NCBI GenBank assembly: GCA_019359395.1
Contig: JAHHHK010000018.1
Span: forward strand, 105,691 to 169,690
Reading direction: 5' to 3'
Length of the DNA stretch: 64,000 bases
Origin: Komarekiella atlantica HA4396-MV6
GTDB taxonomy: Bacteria; Cyanobacteriota; Cyanobacteriia; Cyanobacteriales; Nostocaceae
In this document: positions 8,967 through 19,030 of the stretch, piece by piece
How positions within the stretch are numbered: position 1 is the first letter of the stretch
How the letters are laid out: each line of letters begins with the position of its first letter
Made by a program: the position numbers and the translations under genes
The notes under the pieces: generated by a model
The model's database searches: none
What the model was told of the DNA's origin: nothing
Seen by the model: only the letters and a program-made list of their open reading frames with translations

Positions 8967-11009
8967 TTAACTATTTAGATACGTATATCGTCGTAGACTC
9001 TGCTCGTAGGTTTGCAGTAATCGCTGAGATTCTGCTAGAGTAATGCGCTTTTCTTCCAAAGCTTTCTCGCAACGCTGGCGAATATTTTCTACCATATCTT
9101 CGGAGTCATACTGCACGTAGCTCACGACTTCGCTCATGGTGTCACCTTTGACAACATGTTCAATCTGGTAGCCCTTGGGGGTCAACTGGATATGAACTGC
9201 GTTGGTGTCGCCAAAAAGGTTATGCAAATTGCCCATAATTTCTTGGTAAGCTCCGTTCAAGAACATCCCCAGATAATAGGGTTCTCCTGGCTTGTAGGGG
9301 TGCAGTTCTAAAACCGATTTGACATCACGCAGGTCAATAAAGCGATCTATCTTACCATCACTATCGCAGGTCAGGTCTGCTAAAATGCCCCGCCGCGTTG
9401 GTTCTTCATCGAGGCGGTGGATCGGCAGGATTGGGAATAACTGGTCGATCGCCCAGCAATCCGGTGCTGATTGAAACACAGACATATTGACGTAGTAGAT
9501 GGAAGCCATGATTTTTTCTAGGTCTTCCAATTCATCGGGTACGTATTCTTGCTGTCTGATAATGTCAAGAATTTTTTGACAACAAGCCCAGTAGAGTCGC
9601 TCGGCTTTGGCTCGTTCTTTGAGGCGTAAAATTCCTAAATTGAAGCGGCTGATAGCTTCTTCTTTGAATTGAGTGGCGTCGTGGTAGAACTCCTGGTAAT
9701 TCTCGATATTGATTGATTGGTAGGTTTCCCAGAGGTAATTAATGACTGGGGATTCTCCCTCTTGCGGTGGTTCTGGTGCATTCAGGGGGACATCACTCGT
9801 ACTGAGAACGTCAAAAATCAATACCGATTGATGGGAAGCGATCGCTCGTCCACTTTCGCTAATCAATGTTGGTACGTTTATCTGCCGTTCAGCACAGGTA
9901 TCTTTTAACTCTGCCACGATATCGTTGGCATAGTTCTGCATATTGTAATTTTTCGAGGTGTAAAAATTGGTTTGGGAACCGTCGTAATCTACACCCAAGC
10001 CACCACCGACATCAAGGTATTTCATATCTGCCCCCAGCATCGCCAACTCTACGTAGATGCGACTAGCTTCTTGGATGGCATCTTTAATCACATTAATGGC
10101 AGAGATTTGTGAGCCAATGTGGAAGTGCATTAACTGCAAAGAATCAAGTAAGTCAGCTTCGCGTAACTTGTCAACTGCCTCCATCACCTCAGGCATTGTC
10201 AAACCAAATTTAGCGCGATCGCCGCTGGAGGTTCCCCAACGTCCCATGCCTTGAGTACTGAGTTTAGCACGAACTCCCAAAATCGGCTTAATACCTAACT
10301 GACGGTTAGCGGCAATTACTAGATCGACCTCTTCAATCTGTTCTAAAACGATAATTGGGGTTTGCCCTAGTCTTTGGGCTAACATTGCCGTTTCGATGTA
10401 TTCCTGGTCTTTGTAGCCATTGCAAACTAGCAATGCTCCTGGTGTATCCAAGGTAGCCAGAGCAATCATTAATTCTGGCTTAGAACCAGCTTCTAGACCA
10501 AATTGATGTGGCTTGCCAAATTTCACTAAATCTTCAATCAAGTGCCGCTCTTGGTTACACTTGACGGGAAACACGCCACGATAGACGCCAGGGTAGTTAT
10601 AGCGAGCGATCGCTTTCGCAAAACAAGCGTTCAACCGCTCAATTCTGTTTTCCAAAATATCGGAAAATCGAATCAAGATGGGAAGTCCCAAACTACGCTG
10701 CTTCAAAGAATTGACTAATTCAAACAAGTCTAGAGAACCCCCGCGATCGCCTTTGGGGGAAACAGTGACATGACCAGCAGCGTTAATCGAAAAATAAGGC
10801 TGTCCCCAACCTTCAATGCGGTACAGGGCTTCGCTATCCTCTATTTTCCAGGAGCGAGGCACATCTCCTGTGGTACTACTAGGTGGTAACAGCTTTTTTT
10901 GTTTGTGATTTTTCACTTCAGATTTGTGTCCATTGGACGGTACTTTTACCACCTCGTCAGATGTAGCAGTTGACTCAACACCCATTTCTTCCTGACCTCT
11001 GTGTTTCAC
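8967..11009 (-). CDS. speA: Biosynthetic arginine decarboxylase
   Basis: PLP enzyme that turns arginine into agmatine, the first step of polyamine synthesis in cyanobacteria. The 680-residue length fits SpeA. Visible are the PLP-lysine segment VFPVKCNQERHLIEDL (near residue 150), HFHIGSQ, the glycine-rich GGGLGVDYDG, ESGRAIASHQSVL, and the C-terminal catalytic-cysteine region CDSDGKIDRF. The first 60 residues are a low-complexity polar extension. The gene stands alone on the minus strand. Its neighbours give no hint of co-regulation. Confidence 0.96.
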   Translation of the reverse strand: MKHRGQEEMGVESTATSDEVVKVPSNGHKSEVKNHKQKKLLPPSSTTGDVPRSWKIEDSEALYRIEGWGQPYFSINAAGHVTVSPKGDRGGSLDLFELVNSLKQRSLGLPILIRFSDILENRIERLNACFAKAIARYNYPGVYRGVFPVKCNQERHLIEDLVKFGKPHQFGLEAGSKPELMIALATLDTPGALLVCNGYKDQEYIETAMLAQRLGQTPIIVLEQIEEVDLVIAANRQLGIKPILGVRAKLSTQGMGRWGTSSGDRAKFGLTMPEVMEAVDKLREADLLDSLQLMHFHIGSQISAINVIKDAIQEASRIYVELAMLGADMKYLDVGGGLGVDYDGSQTNFYTSKNYNMQNYANDIVAELKDTCAERQINVPTLISESGRAIASHQSVLIFDVLSTSDVPLNAPEPPQEGESPVINYLWETYQSINIENYQEFYHDATQFKEEAISRFNLGILRLKERAKAERLYWACCQKILDIIRQQEYVPDELEDLEKIMASIYYVNMSVFQSAPDCWAIDQLFPILPIHRLDEEPTRRGILADLTCDSDGKIDRFIDLRDVKSVLELHPYKPGEPYYLGMFLNGAYQEIMGNLHNLFGDTNAVHIQLTPKGYQIEHVVKGDTMSEVVSYVQYDSEDMVENIRQRCEKALEEKRITLAESQRLLQTYEQSLRRYTYLNS

Positions 11010-11339
11010 CCACGAATTAACAATTTAGCGCATTCATTTGCGAACGGATATGCACCCAAAGATAATTTCTGAGATAAACTCTGATTGGTCAAGAGTCATG
11101 TGTCATTAGTCATTGGTCATTGGTCATTTGTCATTGGTCAGGAGTTTAAAACCCTTGGACAAAGAACAAATGCTTCTCTACTTTAAGGCTGCGCCATAAG
11201 CGTATCTATGCCGCAGGCTTTACGGCTCCTTTACTTCGGCTCCTTTCGGCTCCGCTCAAGGCAAGCCGCTCAAGGCAAGTGACAGAGCACAAAGGACAAT
11301 TGACCAAATAAAAATTTTATTAAGTTTTGGGAGTTAGCT
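11010..11339. repeat. Repeat-rich spacer between speA and ndk
   Basis: A 330-bp divergent spacer. At about 11093-11150 there are heptamer-like GTCATTG/GTCATTA repeats. At about 11186-11285 lies a GC-rich block with CGGCTCCTTT and CTCAAGGCAAG units in tandem, a common kind of small Nostoc repeat. The last 40 bases are A+T-rich and end with GGGAG, the ndk ribosome-binding site. Confidence 0.7.
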
Positions 11340-11789
11340 TTGGAACGCACATTCTTAGCAATTAAGCCTGATGGCGTACAGCGTGGATTAGTGGGTGAAA
11401 TTATCCGTCGCTTTGAAACTAAAGGTTTTACCCTCGTTGGTTTGAAGTTCCTGAAAGTCAGCCGGGAATTAGCTGAACAGCACTACGATGTTCACCGCGA
11501 AAGACCTTTTTTTGGTGGTTTAGTCGAATTTATCACTTCTAGCCCAGTGGTAGCGATGGTTTGGGAAGGAGATGGCGTCGTTGCTTCTGCTCGAAAGATT
11601 ATTGGTGCGACGAATCCTCTGACAGCAGAACCAGGAACAATTCGGGGCGATTTTGGCCTGAATATTGGTCGCAACTTAATTCACGGTTCTGATGCTCAAG
11701 AAACCGCACAACGAGAAATTGCCCTGTGGTTTAAGGATGAAGAATTGGTCAGCTGGCAACCACACTTGACCCCTTGGTTGCACGAGTAG
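11340..11789 (+). CDS. ndk: Nucleoside diphosphate kinase
   Basis: Transfers the gamma-phosphate of ATP to nucleoside diphosphates through a phospho-histidine. The 149-residue protein has the conserved start [16 protein letters not shown], and the active site NLIHGSD with His115. The start codon is TTG at 11340, supported by an upstream GGGAG and by the fact that family conservation begins directly there; no ATG fits. Confidence 0.97.
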   Translation: MERTFLAIKPDGVQRGLVGEIIRRFETKGFTLVGLKFLKVSRELAEQHYDVHRERPFFGGLVEFITSSPVVAMVWEGDGVVASARKIIGATNPLTAEPGTIRGDFGLNIGRNLIHGSDAQETAQREIALWFKDEELVSWQPHLTPWLHE

Positions 11790-11795
11790 TAAATA

Positions 11796-11850
11796 GGAGG
11801 TGGAGAAGGGGGAAACAAGAATAATTTATGTACTTACTCCTCCACTTCCC
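11796..11850. terminator. Inverted repeat between convergent ndk and terC-like gene
   Basis: GGAGGTGGAGAAGG on the left faces ACTCCTCCACTTCCC on the right (about 11836-11850), pairing with few mismatches across an A+T-rich loop. Its place between two convergent stop codons suggests a shared terminator. There is no long T-run, so efficiency is uncertain. A related GGAAGTGGAGGAG string occurs near 55315. Confidence 0.5.
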
Positions 11851-11860
11851 TAATCTCTTC

Positions 11861-12583
11861 TCACTTCGACACTTCAGTTTTTTCAGGTTCTTCTTGGGGT
11901 AATTCGACGACAGTACGCTTTGTAAATCCCCAGGCTAAGATGAGGCTGATCGCGGTAATCATGAACCATTCTGGTGGTACTAAAGCATCATTAACTACTT
12001 TCAACAACAGTCGCAAGCCCACCAACGCCACAGTTACATAACCTGCGTCTTCTAAGTTTTCAAATTCATCTAGCCAACGGATAAACAATCCCGCCATAAA
12101 TCGCAGTGTAATAATACCGATTGTTGCACCCGTCAATACCAGCCACCTTTCTTGAGAAACAGCGATCGCAGTTGTCACGCTATCCAAAGAAAACGCTAAA
12201 TCTGTAAATGCAATCACGGGGATCGCTTGCCATAGTGAGTTGAAGCGGGGGCCGTGATGATGATCGTCTTCTGTTTCTTGAGAAGTAAAGTGTTGGAATA
12301 CCAGCCACAACAAGTATGCAGCACCCAAAAATTCAAATTGCCAGAATTTTTGCACCCAAGTTGCAGTTAAAATCAGAGAGATTCGCAGTACATAGGCAAC
12401 GACCAAACCAAAGTTGAGTGCCTGACGCTCAAGTTTTTTGTCCTCTAGTCCTTGGGCGATTGCAGCGAGGGCGATCGCATTGTCAGCGGATAGCACTGCC
12501 TCTAAAAAAATCAGAATCAGCAGGACTATAGAGGCTTCAACGCTGAAATGAAAGTTCAGGTAATCAAAAATTCGGTCTAACAT
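11861..12583 (-). CDS. TerC family integral membrane protein
   Basis: 240 residues with about seven membrane spans. The TerC signature is clear: VLSADNAIALAAIAQGL near residue 31-47 and a second Asp-rich span DLAFSLDSVTTAIAVS. Members are linked to metal efflux at the membrane (manganese, calcium) and tellurite resistance, and in chloroplasts to thylakoid protein insertion. Which of these applies here cannot be told. A histidine/acid-rich loop (EDDHHHGP) between spans could bind metal. Confidence 0.88.
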   Translation of the reverse strand: MLDRIFDYLNFHFSVEASIVLLILIFLEAVLSADNAIALAAIAQGLEDKKLERQALNFGLVVAYVLRISLILTATWVQKFWQFEFLGAAYLLWLVFQHFTSQETEDDHHHGPRFNSLWQAIPVIAFTDLAFSLDSVTTAIAVSQERWLVLTGATIGIITLRFMAGLFIRWLDEFENLEDAGYVTVALVGLRLLLKVVNDALVPPEWFMITAISLILAWGFTKRTVVELPQEEPEKTEVSK

Positions 12584-12900
12584 TCCGTGTTCTCAAGCAG
12601 CGATTAAAAATTAACAGGATTAGCTAATTTAGCCAATTTAATATAAACAGTGCAATAAATTGCTAGTTTAATCCAGCTTAACGTGGTTGCGGTGCATTCT
12701 GAAGGCGATGTCTAAGAGCAAGCCATCCGGTGATGTTCTCACCGCTAATACTCAGAGCGATAAGGGATGCTCAGTTAGCAAAATTTGCCAAGCGTAAACT
12801 TAGTGACAATTTAACGTATCTGATTTACTTAGGTATGAACTTCATGTGACAATAGTGGAATTAGAGTTGAAAGCTATACTTAATACTATAGAAATTCAAT
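12584..12900. other. Spacer upstream of small secreted protein
   Basis: A 317-bp divergent spacer. It holds short degenerate GC-rich pieces near 12690-12770 resembling decayed repeats, and otherwise A+T-rich DNA. No open frame and no clear regulatory site seen. Confidence 0.4.
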
Positions 12901-13335
12901 ATGGGTATTAATAATACTAAGTTGTATCCAAAGAAATTACTTTTGTGTTTGAGTGCGGTGTGTGGCTTGCTGGGTGTGATAATTCCCGACACCGTGTCTT
13001 CTCAAAATACTCCTGTAATACGCATTTTAAGGGTTACGGCTCCTGGAGGTACTACTTTCAAGCGGGAAGAAAGCTGGTATCTACAGGCACGTAACATAAC
13101 ACAAGCGGATCAAAAGTGCGCTGTTAGATCAGGTGATAAATTTTTTGTCTCGTCTATTCTAAGTAGTAACAATAGTCAGGTTGTCAGTCCCACTCGTAAT
13201 GGTGAACGTCTCAGGGATTACTGGGAAGTCACATTTGAAAAGCCACTTCCTTGCAATCAGCAGGGTGACGGTAGACAAACGTGGTTTGTTTTTAAAGCTC
13301 ATGTACAACAATTACAAGCTGTTGCCGTCCGCTAG
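12901..13335 (+). CDS. Small secreted protein of unknown function
   Basis: 144 residues. The N-terminus is a Sec signal peptide (KKLLLCLSAVCGLLGVIIPDT) with cleavage probably near SSQ. The mature part is a compact, charged domain with two cysteines (KCAVR, PCNQQ) about 60 residues apart that could pair in the periplasm. Short beta-rich stretches (VIRILRVTAPGGTTF, DYWEVTFEK) suggest a beta-sandwich. The family is not recognised. Confidence 0.65.
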   Translation: MGINNTKLYPKKLLLCLSAVCGLLGVIIPDTVSSQNTPVIRILRVTAPGGTTFKREESWYLQARNITQADQKCAVRSGDKFFVSSILSSNNSQVVSPTRNGERLRDYWEVTFEKPLPCNQQGDGRQTWFVFKAHVQQLQAVAVR

Positions 13336-13577
13336 TGGCAAAGTGAAAGTGTAATGTTTTTTTGTGAAGACAAGTGTAGGATGACGCTGACTAAAATCAG
13401 GTATCAACTAGCTTGCGATCGCATTTTTGTCTGGTAGTACGTACTCTAGGGAAACACTTATCTATGTTAAGAACCAGGGTTTTCTCTATACATACCTAGT
13501 GAAAACATTTATGAAGAAATTGTTACAAAGTTTAGTAGAATGACATCATTCACAAATAAGTATTATTTCTTATTGAC

Positions 13578-15269
13578 ATGATAGCGGATCGATTTCCCTG
13601 GCTTACCGCGATTGTCTTGCTACCACTTGTGGCTTCCTTTCTGATTCCCGTGCTACCTGATAAAGACGGCAAGCGCGTGCGGTGGTATGCACTAGGTGTA
13701 GGTATCGCAGACTTTGCCTTGATGTGTTACGCCTTTTGGAAGCATTACGATGCCAGCAGTGCTAGTTTTCAACTCGTGGAAACTTATGCCTGGGTACCTC
13801 AGTTAGGTCTGAACTGGGCAGTATCGGTAGATGGACTTTCAGTTCCGCTTGTGCTTTTAGCAGGATTTGTCACCACGCTCTCGATGTTTTCTGCCTGGCA
13901 AGTTGATCATCGATCCCGCCTTTTCTATTTCCTAATGCTTGTGTTGTATTCCGCACAGGTGGGGGTGTTCGTTGCCAAAGACTTGCTGCTATTTTTCATT
14001 ATGTGGGAAGTAGAGCTGATTCCCGTATACTTACTAGTCTGCATTTGGGGTGGGCAAAGGCGTCGCTATGCAGCTACAAAATTCTTGTTGTATACCGCAG
14101 CGGCTTCTATATTTATTTTGGTGGCAGCCTTAGCAATGGGGCTATATGGCGGCGGTAACATGACATTTGATATAACCGCACTCGGCATGAAGGAATATCC
14201 GCTTGGTCTACAACTGCTGCTTTATGCGGGATTGTTGATTGCATTTGGCGTCAAGCTTGCTGTTTTCCCCATGCATACCTGGTTGCCTGATGCCCACGGT
14301 GAAGCATCCTCTCCTGTATCAATGATTCTGGCTGGTGTGTTGTTGAAGATGGGTGGATATGGACTAATTCGCCTGAATCTTGAATTGCTACCCGATGCAC
14401 ACATTTACTTTGCGCCAGTTATAGCCATTCTGGGTGTTGTCAATATTATTTATGGCGCATTGAATTCTTTTGCTCAGACCAATATGAAGCGGCGTTTGGC
14501 TTATTCGTCAATATCTCACATGGGGTTTGTACTGCTTGGGATTGCGTCCTTCACTGATTTAGGAATCAACGGCGCGATGTTGCAGATGATCTCTCATGGT
14601 TTGATTGCATCGGTGTTGTTCTTCTTAGCAGGTGTTACTTATGATCGCACCCACACGATGGTAATGAAAGATATGGGCGGTATTGGTCAAGCCATGCCCA
14701 AAGTCTTCGCCCTATTTACAATCGGAGCGATGGCATCATTGGCGCTTCCCGGTATGAGCGGCTTTGCTGGCGAACTTGCGGTATTTCTTGGTGTAACAAC
14801 CAGTGACGTCTACAGTTCGACTTTCTGCACTGTAACAGTTTTTCTCGCCGCCGTTGGAGTTATCCTCACACCTATCTATCTACTTTCAATGCTGCGACAG
14901 GTGTTTTATGGTAAGGGTGCAGCACCCGTATGCGACATTAATAATGCTAGCTTAGAAAATCAAGAAGATGAGGGAACAGTTTGTTTTGGTACAGACTGCC
15001 TTGTACCAATGGATTCAGTTTACGACGATGCTAGACCGCGTGAGGTATTTATTGCTGCTTGTTTTATAGTCGTAATTATCGGCATTGGTTTCTATCCCAA
15101 AATGGCTATGCAGATGTACGACGTAAAAACTGTTGCAGTCAATGCTCATGTTCGCCAGTCTTATGCCATAGTCTCGCAAACAAATCCTCGGATTTATGCC
15201 AATGGATTCTTGGTTCCGAAAATCTCAGAGACTAATGATGCAATCTTCGTTGCTCCAGCTAACCAGTAA
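13578..15269 (+). CDS. ndhD: NAD(P)H-quinone oxidoreductase chain 4 (NdhD), copy 1
   Basis: Proton-pumping antiporter-like membrane subunit of the cyanobacterial NDH-1 complex. 563 residues, about 14 spans, with the key glutamate span [12 protein letters not shown], the lysine span [22 protein letters not shown], and the YSSISHMGF segment. Compared with copy 2 (19201-20814), it carries roughly 25 extra residues after FYGKG with three cysteines ([14 protein letters not shown]), and a different C-terminus. Which NDH-1 form (respiratory or CO2-uptake) it serves is not clear from sequence alone. It is separated from copy 2 by a coiled-coil gene pair, thrB and a further coiled-coil gene. Confidence 0.93.
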   Translation: MIADRFPWLTAIVLLPLVASFLIPVLPDKDGKRVRWYALGVGIADFALMCYAFWKHYDASSASFQLVETYAWVPQLGLNWAVSVDGLSVPLVLLAGFVTTLSMFSAWQVDHRSRLFYFLMLVLYSAQVGVFVAKDLLLFFIMWEVELIPVYLLVCIWGGQRRRYAATKFLLYTAAASIFILVAALAMGLYGGGNMTFDITALGMKEYPLGLQLLLYAGLLIAFGVKLAVFPMHTWLPDAHGEASSPVSMILAGVLLKMGGYGLIRLNLELLPDAHIYFAPVIAILGVVNIIYGALNSFAQTNMKRRLAYSSISHMGFVLLGIASFTDLGINGAMLQMISHGLIASVLFFLAGVTYDRTHTMVMKDMGGIGQAMPKVFALFTIGAMASLALPGMSGFAGELAVFLGVTTSDVYSSTFCTVTVFLAAVGVILTPIYLLSMLRQVFYGKGAAPVCDINNASLENQEDEGTVCFGTDCLVPMDSVYDDARPREVFIAACFIVVIIGIGFYPKMAMQMYDVKTVAVNAHVRQSYAIVSQTNPRIYANGFLVPKISETNDAIFVAPANQ

Positions 15270-15368
15270 GTCTTGTTGATTGCGAATAAAACTGACAGAC
15301 CTACCAACCTGGAGATAATTATTAAAGTCGAAAGTGTCCCTAAAAAAGTTTTACAGAGTAGATTTTCA

Positions 15369-15546
15369 GGCTTTGCTGAATAAAAGTATGAAATTCAGAA
15401 ATAGAGTGTATTAAGACTTTTAGTCTCTGCGCTTCTGAGGGACACTTTGTACTCTGCGGAAAGCCGCTATCGCGTCTACAAGTCGGCAGCCCACACAAGT
15501 GTCTTCCTCTACGTTAGGTAAATTTATACCCTGATTCAGCAACGCC
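15369..15546. mobile_element. MITE-like element with IS5/IS903-like ends
   Basis: Left end GGCTTTGCTGAATAAAAGTA (from 15369) and right end complementary to GGCGTTGCTGAATCAGGGTA (ending 15546) form terminal inverted repeats matching at about 22 of 27 positions. The ends resemble those of IS903/IS5-type elements (GGCTTTGTTGAATAA...). At about 178 bp it cannot encode a transposase, so it would be a non-autonomous remnant. No target duplication is obvious. An 11-bp inverted repeat (15331-15341 with 15438-15448) overlaps it. This accounts for most of the 339-bp spacer 15270-15608. Confidence 0.5.
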
Positions 15547-15608
15547 GATTTTCAATTAAAAAAGATTGTATTAACATAGAAATTAAAGTAATATTTATCA
15601 CATTTATT

Positions 15609-16742
15609 ATGGCTATGCGAGATGCAGACAAAGATCGTCGCAAAAATCCTTATGTCAAAAATACTAATCCACCTGCGAAAGAACCACTTTCTTATCATGA
15701 ACTTAAACAGTTATTGATGAATGCTCGTGCCAACGCGGTTCAATGGGAACAATGTGCAAAAGAAAATCAAGAAGCCGCATTTAAACTGACTCAAGTTCAG
15801 CAAGATATCCAAACTTACCAAATTGAGGTTCATGAATTAAAAGAACGTGCAGGACATAATTACCAGATATATCTGAATGAACAAAAAAACTATCAGCAGG
15901 CTTTAAGCCTCTACAACGAAGAAAAAACTAGAGCAATTGAATTAATTGTCCAACGTGATGAATGGCAACAACGCGCAAAAGAAAATCAGGAAGCTGCATC
16001 TAAACTAACTCAAGTTCAGCAAAACATCTACACTTATCAAGTTGAAATTAATGAGTTAAAAGAACGCATAGCACACAATTATTTAATCTATCTTGAGGAA
16101 CAAGAAAATTATCAGCAGGCTCTAAATCGTTACAATGAAGCAAAAGCCAAAGCAACTGAGTTAATTGCCCAGCGTGATGAATGGCAACAGCGCTCGAAAG
16201 AAAATGAAGAAGCTGTATCTCAACTGACTCAAGTTCAGCAAGATATCCAAACTTACCAAGTTGAGGTTAATGAGTTAAAAGAAAGTGCAGCCCAAAACTA
16301 CCAAAGATATATTGATGAGCAAAAAAATTATCAGCAAGCTCTACATCGTTATAATGAAGAAAAAGCTAGAGCGGCTGAATTACTTGCTCAATATGAAGAA
16401 ATGAAATCTGAGCGAGACAACTATTTAACTCTATATAATGAGGCACAAACACAACTGAAATTTGAGCGGCGTTCCAAGGCTGGTATTAAGGGATGGGAAA
16501 CTCGTCGTAAAGCCGAGAACGAAAGGTTAAAACGGGAAATTGCTGAGATGGTTATTCTGCTGCGCGAATCCCTGTCAAGCAAGGATGAAGCTATAAATAA
16601 TCTCTACATTGTAGCAGAACGCATGGATCGAATTCAATCCTTGGTCGATTCGGTGGAAGAGGAAACAACAGGTAATCCTATAGGTCTAGTTCAAAAGTTT
16701 AAACGCATCTGGCTTGCTATTAAAGAGATACTTTCGGAATAA
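15609..16742 (+). CDS. Coiled-coil protein with three 73-residue tandem repeats
   Basis: 377 residues, highly charged, no signal peptide or membrane span, so cytoplasmic. Residues 45-117, 118-190 and 191-263 are three copies of a 73-residue unit (each with KEN.EA..LTQVQQ, Y.VE..ELKE, NYQQAL..YNE and ending QRDEWQQ or similar), predicted as long alpha-helical coiled coil. After the repeats comes a basic stretch SKAGIKGWETRRKAENERLK (about 292-311), then more helix and a C-terminal LVQKFKRIWLAIKEIL. The DNA repeat (15741-16397) has diverged, so the duplication is not very recent. It is 12 bp upstream of the next gene, suggesting an operon. No family recognised; structural or scaffolding role is a guess. 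Confidence 0.8.
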   Translation: MAMRDADKDRRKNPYVKNTNPPAKEPLSYHELKQLLMNARANAVQWEQCAKENQEAAFKLTQVQQDIQTYQIEVHELKERAGHNYQIYLNEQKNYQQALSLYNEEKTRAIELIVQRDEWQQRAKENQEAASKLTQVQQNIYTYQVEINELKERIAHNYLIYLEEQENYQQALNRYNEAKAKATELIAQRDEWQQRSKENEEAVSQLTQVQQDIQTYQVEVNELKESAAQNYQRYIDEQKNYQQALHRYNEEKARAAELLAQYEEMKSERDNYLTLYNEAQTQLKFERRSKAGIKGWETRRKAENERLKREIAEMVILLRESLSSKDEAINNLYIVAERMDRIQSLVDSVEEETTGNPIGLVQKFKRIWLAIKEILSE

Positions 16743-16754
16743 ACAAGCATCTTT

Positions 16755-17306
16755 ATGAGCAAAGAATCAGTATCAACCATAGGAAATCAAAGTAAAGCTA
16801 AGTTAGGCGAGCAAATTCGTAATATTGCCGATAGACTTAAACAAGATAATGAGGTGCAGACCAAAGCCACCTCCCGTATTTTGGGGGCCGCAGCTCAAAT
16901 TTCCGAAAATCATGACCGACTTATTAATGAAGTAGTTGATATGGTTGAGGAAGACCTTAACAAACAAACCCAGACGTATCAAAAGATTTATACGGTTGAG
17001 ATTCTAAAGCAACAGTTTAAAACATTACGTGAAGCAAAGAATCACTTTAAGCTGAAAGCGACTAGTTGGGAATCCCTTACTAAGAAACTGAATGATTCAT
17101 CTTCCCAAAATCTTATACTTGAAACTAAACCTCAGCCAGATCAAGTTTTGGAAAATCACTGTATAGGAAAATTTGAACATAACGGCAAAAACTTTGAAGG
17201 TTTGACAGTTCATTTAGAAGCAGATGTCGCAGAAATGTTTACCAATGCTCAAGCAGTAAATGAAGCCTTACGTTTTCTGATTAGAGTTACGAAGAACAGT
17301 TGCTAA
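16755..17306 (+). CDS. Uncharacterised partner of the coiled-coil protein
   Basis: 183 residues, soluble, mostly helical. The N-terminal half is polar and helix-rich (LGEQIRNIADRLKQDNEVQT, NHDRLINEVVDMVEEDLNKQ); the C-terminal 50 residues (HCIGKFEHNGKNFEGLTVHL to the end) look like a small alpha/beta domain. It starts 12 bp after the repeat coiled-coil gene on the same strand, so the two are probably co-transcribed and may interact. No family is recognised. Confidence 0.75.
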   Translation: MSKESVSTIGNQSKAKLGEQIRNIADRLKQDNEVQTKATSRILGAAAQISENHDRLINEVVDMVEEDLNKQTQTYQKIYTVEILKQQFKTLREAKNHFKLKATSWESLTKKLNDSSSQNLILETKPQPDQVLENHCIGKFEHNGKNFEGLTVHLEADVAEMFTNAQAVNEALRFLIRVTKNSC

Positions 17307-17500
17307 AATAGTGAATTTGACAGTCAAAAATTTATAATTAATTTTAGTTGATACTGTGTTCTATTTAATTACATACAAGTTACGAAGATAACTAATTATT
17401 ACAATTAATCATCTAAGTATCTTCAACAACGATCAAAAACTCGCCCTAAAGTGCTACCAATACATGGGATGCTTGTTGATTGATTAGTGAGTATTTGCAG

Positions 17501-18424
17501 ATGTCTGTTGTTTCTGGTGTAACTGTTACCGTTCCTGCCACAACTGCTAATTTGGGGCCTGGTTTTGACTGCATCGGTGCGGCTTTAACGCTGTACAACG
17601 AGTTTAAGTTCACTTGCTTAGAAAAAGGTGGGCTAACTATTCATGTCACAGGTGTAGAAGCTGAACGAGTACAAACCGATGAGAGCAATCTTCTCTACCA
17701 AGCATTTTTGAAGTTATATCAATATATAGAGCAGACGCCGCCATCAGTGAAAATGGAGATTCGCCTGGGTGTACCGTTGGCGCGAGGTTTAGGTAGTTCG
17801 GCTACAGCAATTGTTGGTGGATTGCTTGGTGCTAATCAACTTGCGGGTGCGCCTCTGAGGCAGTTGCAGGTAATGGAATTAGCGATCGCAATGGAAGGAC
17901 ATCCTGATAATGTAGTTCCAGCTTTGTTAGGAGGATGTCGCCTCGCTGCTAGCAGTGACGCAGGTTGGGAAATTTGCGAGGTTCCCTGGTATGAGGATAT
18001 TGTGCCTGTGGTAGCTATTCCTGATTTTGAACTTTCTACTTCCAAAGCGCGGCGCGTTCTCCCAACTGAAGTGAGTCGTGCGGATGCGATTTTTAATACG
18101 GCACATCTGGGGTTGTTGTTGCGCGGTTTGGAAACTGGTAAGAGAGAATGGTTAAGGACGGCTTTGCAAGATAAGTTACATCAGCCTTATCGCAAAGCTT
18201 TGATTCCTGGTTACGATGCTGTCAATACAGCAGCAGTAACAGCTGGTGCTTATGGCATGGTAATTAGTGGTGCGGGGCCGACACTGTTAGCTTTGGCAGA
18301 TACAACACAGTCACAGGCTGTAGAAATGGCGATGTTAACCGCTTGGCAAGAAGCAGGAATTACAGCTGTTGTGCGATCGCTTTCTCTAGATACCCAAGGC
18401 GCAAGCAGCTTTCACGAAGGATAA
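17501..18424 (+). CDS. thrB: Homoserine kinase
   Basis: GHMP kinase that phosphorylates homoserine on the way to threonine. Start taken at ATG 17501 ([20 protein letters not shown]); the TTG at 17480 would add seven residues. Visible are [19 protein letters not shown] (N-terminal GHMP motif), the ATP-binding [20 protein letters not shown] near residue 88-107, and the C-terminal [17 protein letters not shown]. 307 residues is normal. Followed after 9 bp by a small coiled-coil gene, so probably co-transcribed. Confidence 0.96.
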   Translation: MSVVSGVTVTVPATTANLGPGFDCIGAALTLYNEFKFTCLEKGGLTIHVTGVEAERVQTDESNLLYQAFLKLYQYIEQTPPSVKMEIRLGVPLARGLGSSATAIVGGLLGANQLAGAPLRQLQVMELAIAMEGHPDNVVPALLGGCRLAASSDAGWEICEVPWYEDIVPVVAIPDFELSTSKARRVLPTEVSRADAIFNTAHLGLLLRGLETGKREWLRTALQDKLHQPYRKALIPGYDAVNTAAVTAGAYGMVISGAGPTLLALADTTQSQAVEMAMLTAWQEAGITAVVRSLSLDTQGASSFHEG

Positions 18425-18433
18425 ACAGGAATT

Positions 18434-18943
18434 ATGCAGCAAATTCAGGCAGAAATAGCAGCACTTAACTCTCAAATTCAAGTTCTTCAACAAGAACGTG
18501 CTGCTCTCAATATTAATAATGCGATATCTGGCAAAAATGATTCACCCCTGGCTACAGTCGAGGCGTACCGTCGCCACGCTAGAGAAAATCCTCAATTATC
18601 TGCTGAACTAAAAGGCATAGACGATGCGATCGCTGCATTGGAAGTGCAGCTACATCATAAACAAGCTGAATTAGCATGTTGCCAAATCGAATCAAAACAA
18701 CTTACTCAACAACAGCAGCTAGACGAAGCCAAAAGAGTAGCTCAGGTTCATGCCCAACGCATTAACCAACTCGCAGGAGAACTATCCACAGAAATCCGGC
18801 TTCTGAAAGCTTGCGCCGATTATTTGAGTCCAATGTATTGGCAGGTATATTATAAGCCTTTCATTACCGGGTTTAAAACGATATCAGTTCCTCATGTCCG
18901 CTCTGATGGGGAAGTCTGGACAATTGTCAATCGTATCGTTTAA
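18434..18943 (+). CDS. Small coiled-coil protein downstream of thrB
   Basis: 169 residues, cytoplasmic. Heptad-rich helices at residues 1-30 (IQAEIAALNSQIQVLQQERA) and about 60-125 flank a polar loop; the C-terminal 45 residues contain aromatic residues (YLSPMYWQVYYKPF) and end in a short beta-like stretch. No family is recognised. It starts 9 bp after thrB and is closed by a good terminator at 19006-19030, so it ends the thrB transcript. Confidence 0.7.
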   Translation: MQQIQAEIAALNSQIQVLQQERAALNINNAISGKNDSPLATVEAYRRHARENPQLSAELKGIDDAIAALEVQLHHKQAELACCQIESKQLTQQQQLDEAKRVAQVHAQRINQLAGELSTEIRLLKACADYLSPMYWQVYYKPFITGFKTISVPHVRSDGEVWTIVNRIV

Positions 18944-19005
18944 AAATGTAGCATAAAGCTTTACTTTGCAACTATCTGCACTTTCACAGTAGAACACAAC
19001 TTAAG

Positions 19006-19030
19006 ACGGTGGCATTAGCCGCCGTTTTTT
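19006..19030 (+). terminator. Intrinsic terminator after thrB transcript
   Basis: Hairpin ACGGTGGC-atta-GCCGCCGT (one G-T wobble) followed directly by a run of six T. One of the clearest rho-independent terminators in the window; it separates the thrB unit from ndhD copy 2. Confidence 0.85.
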
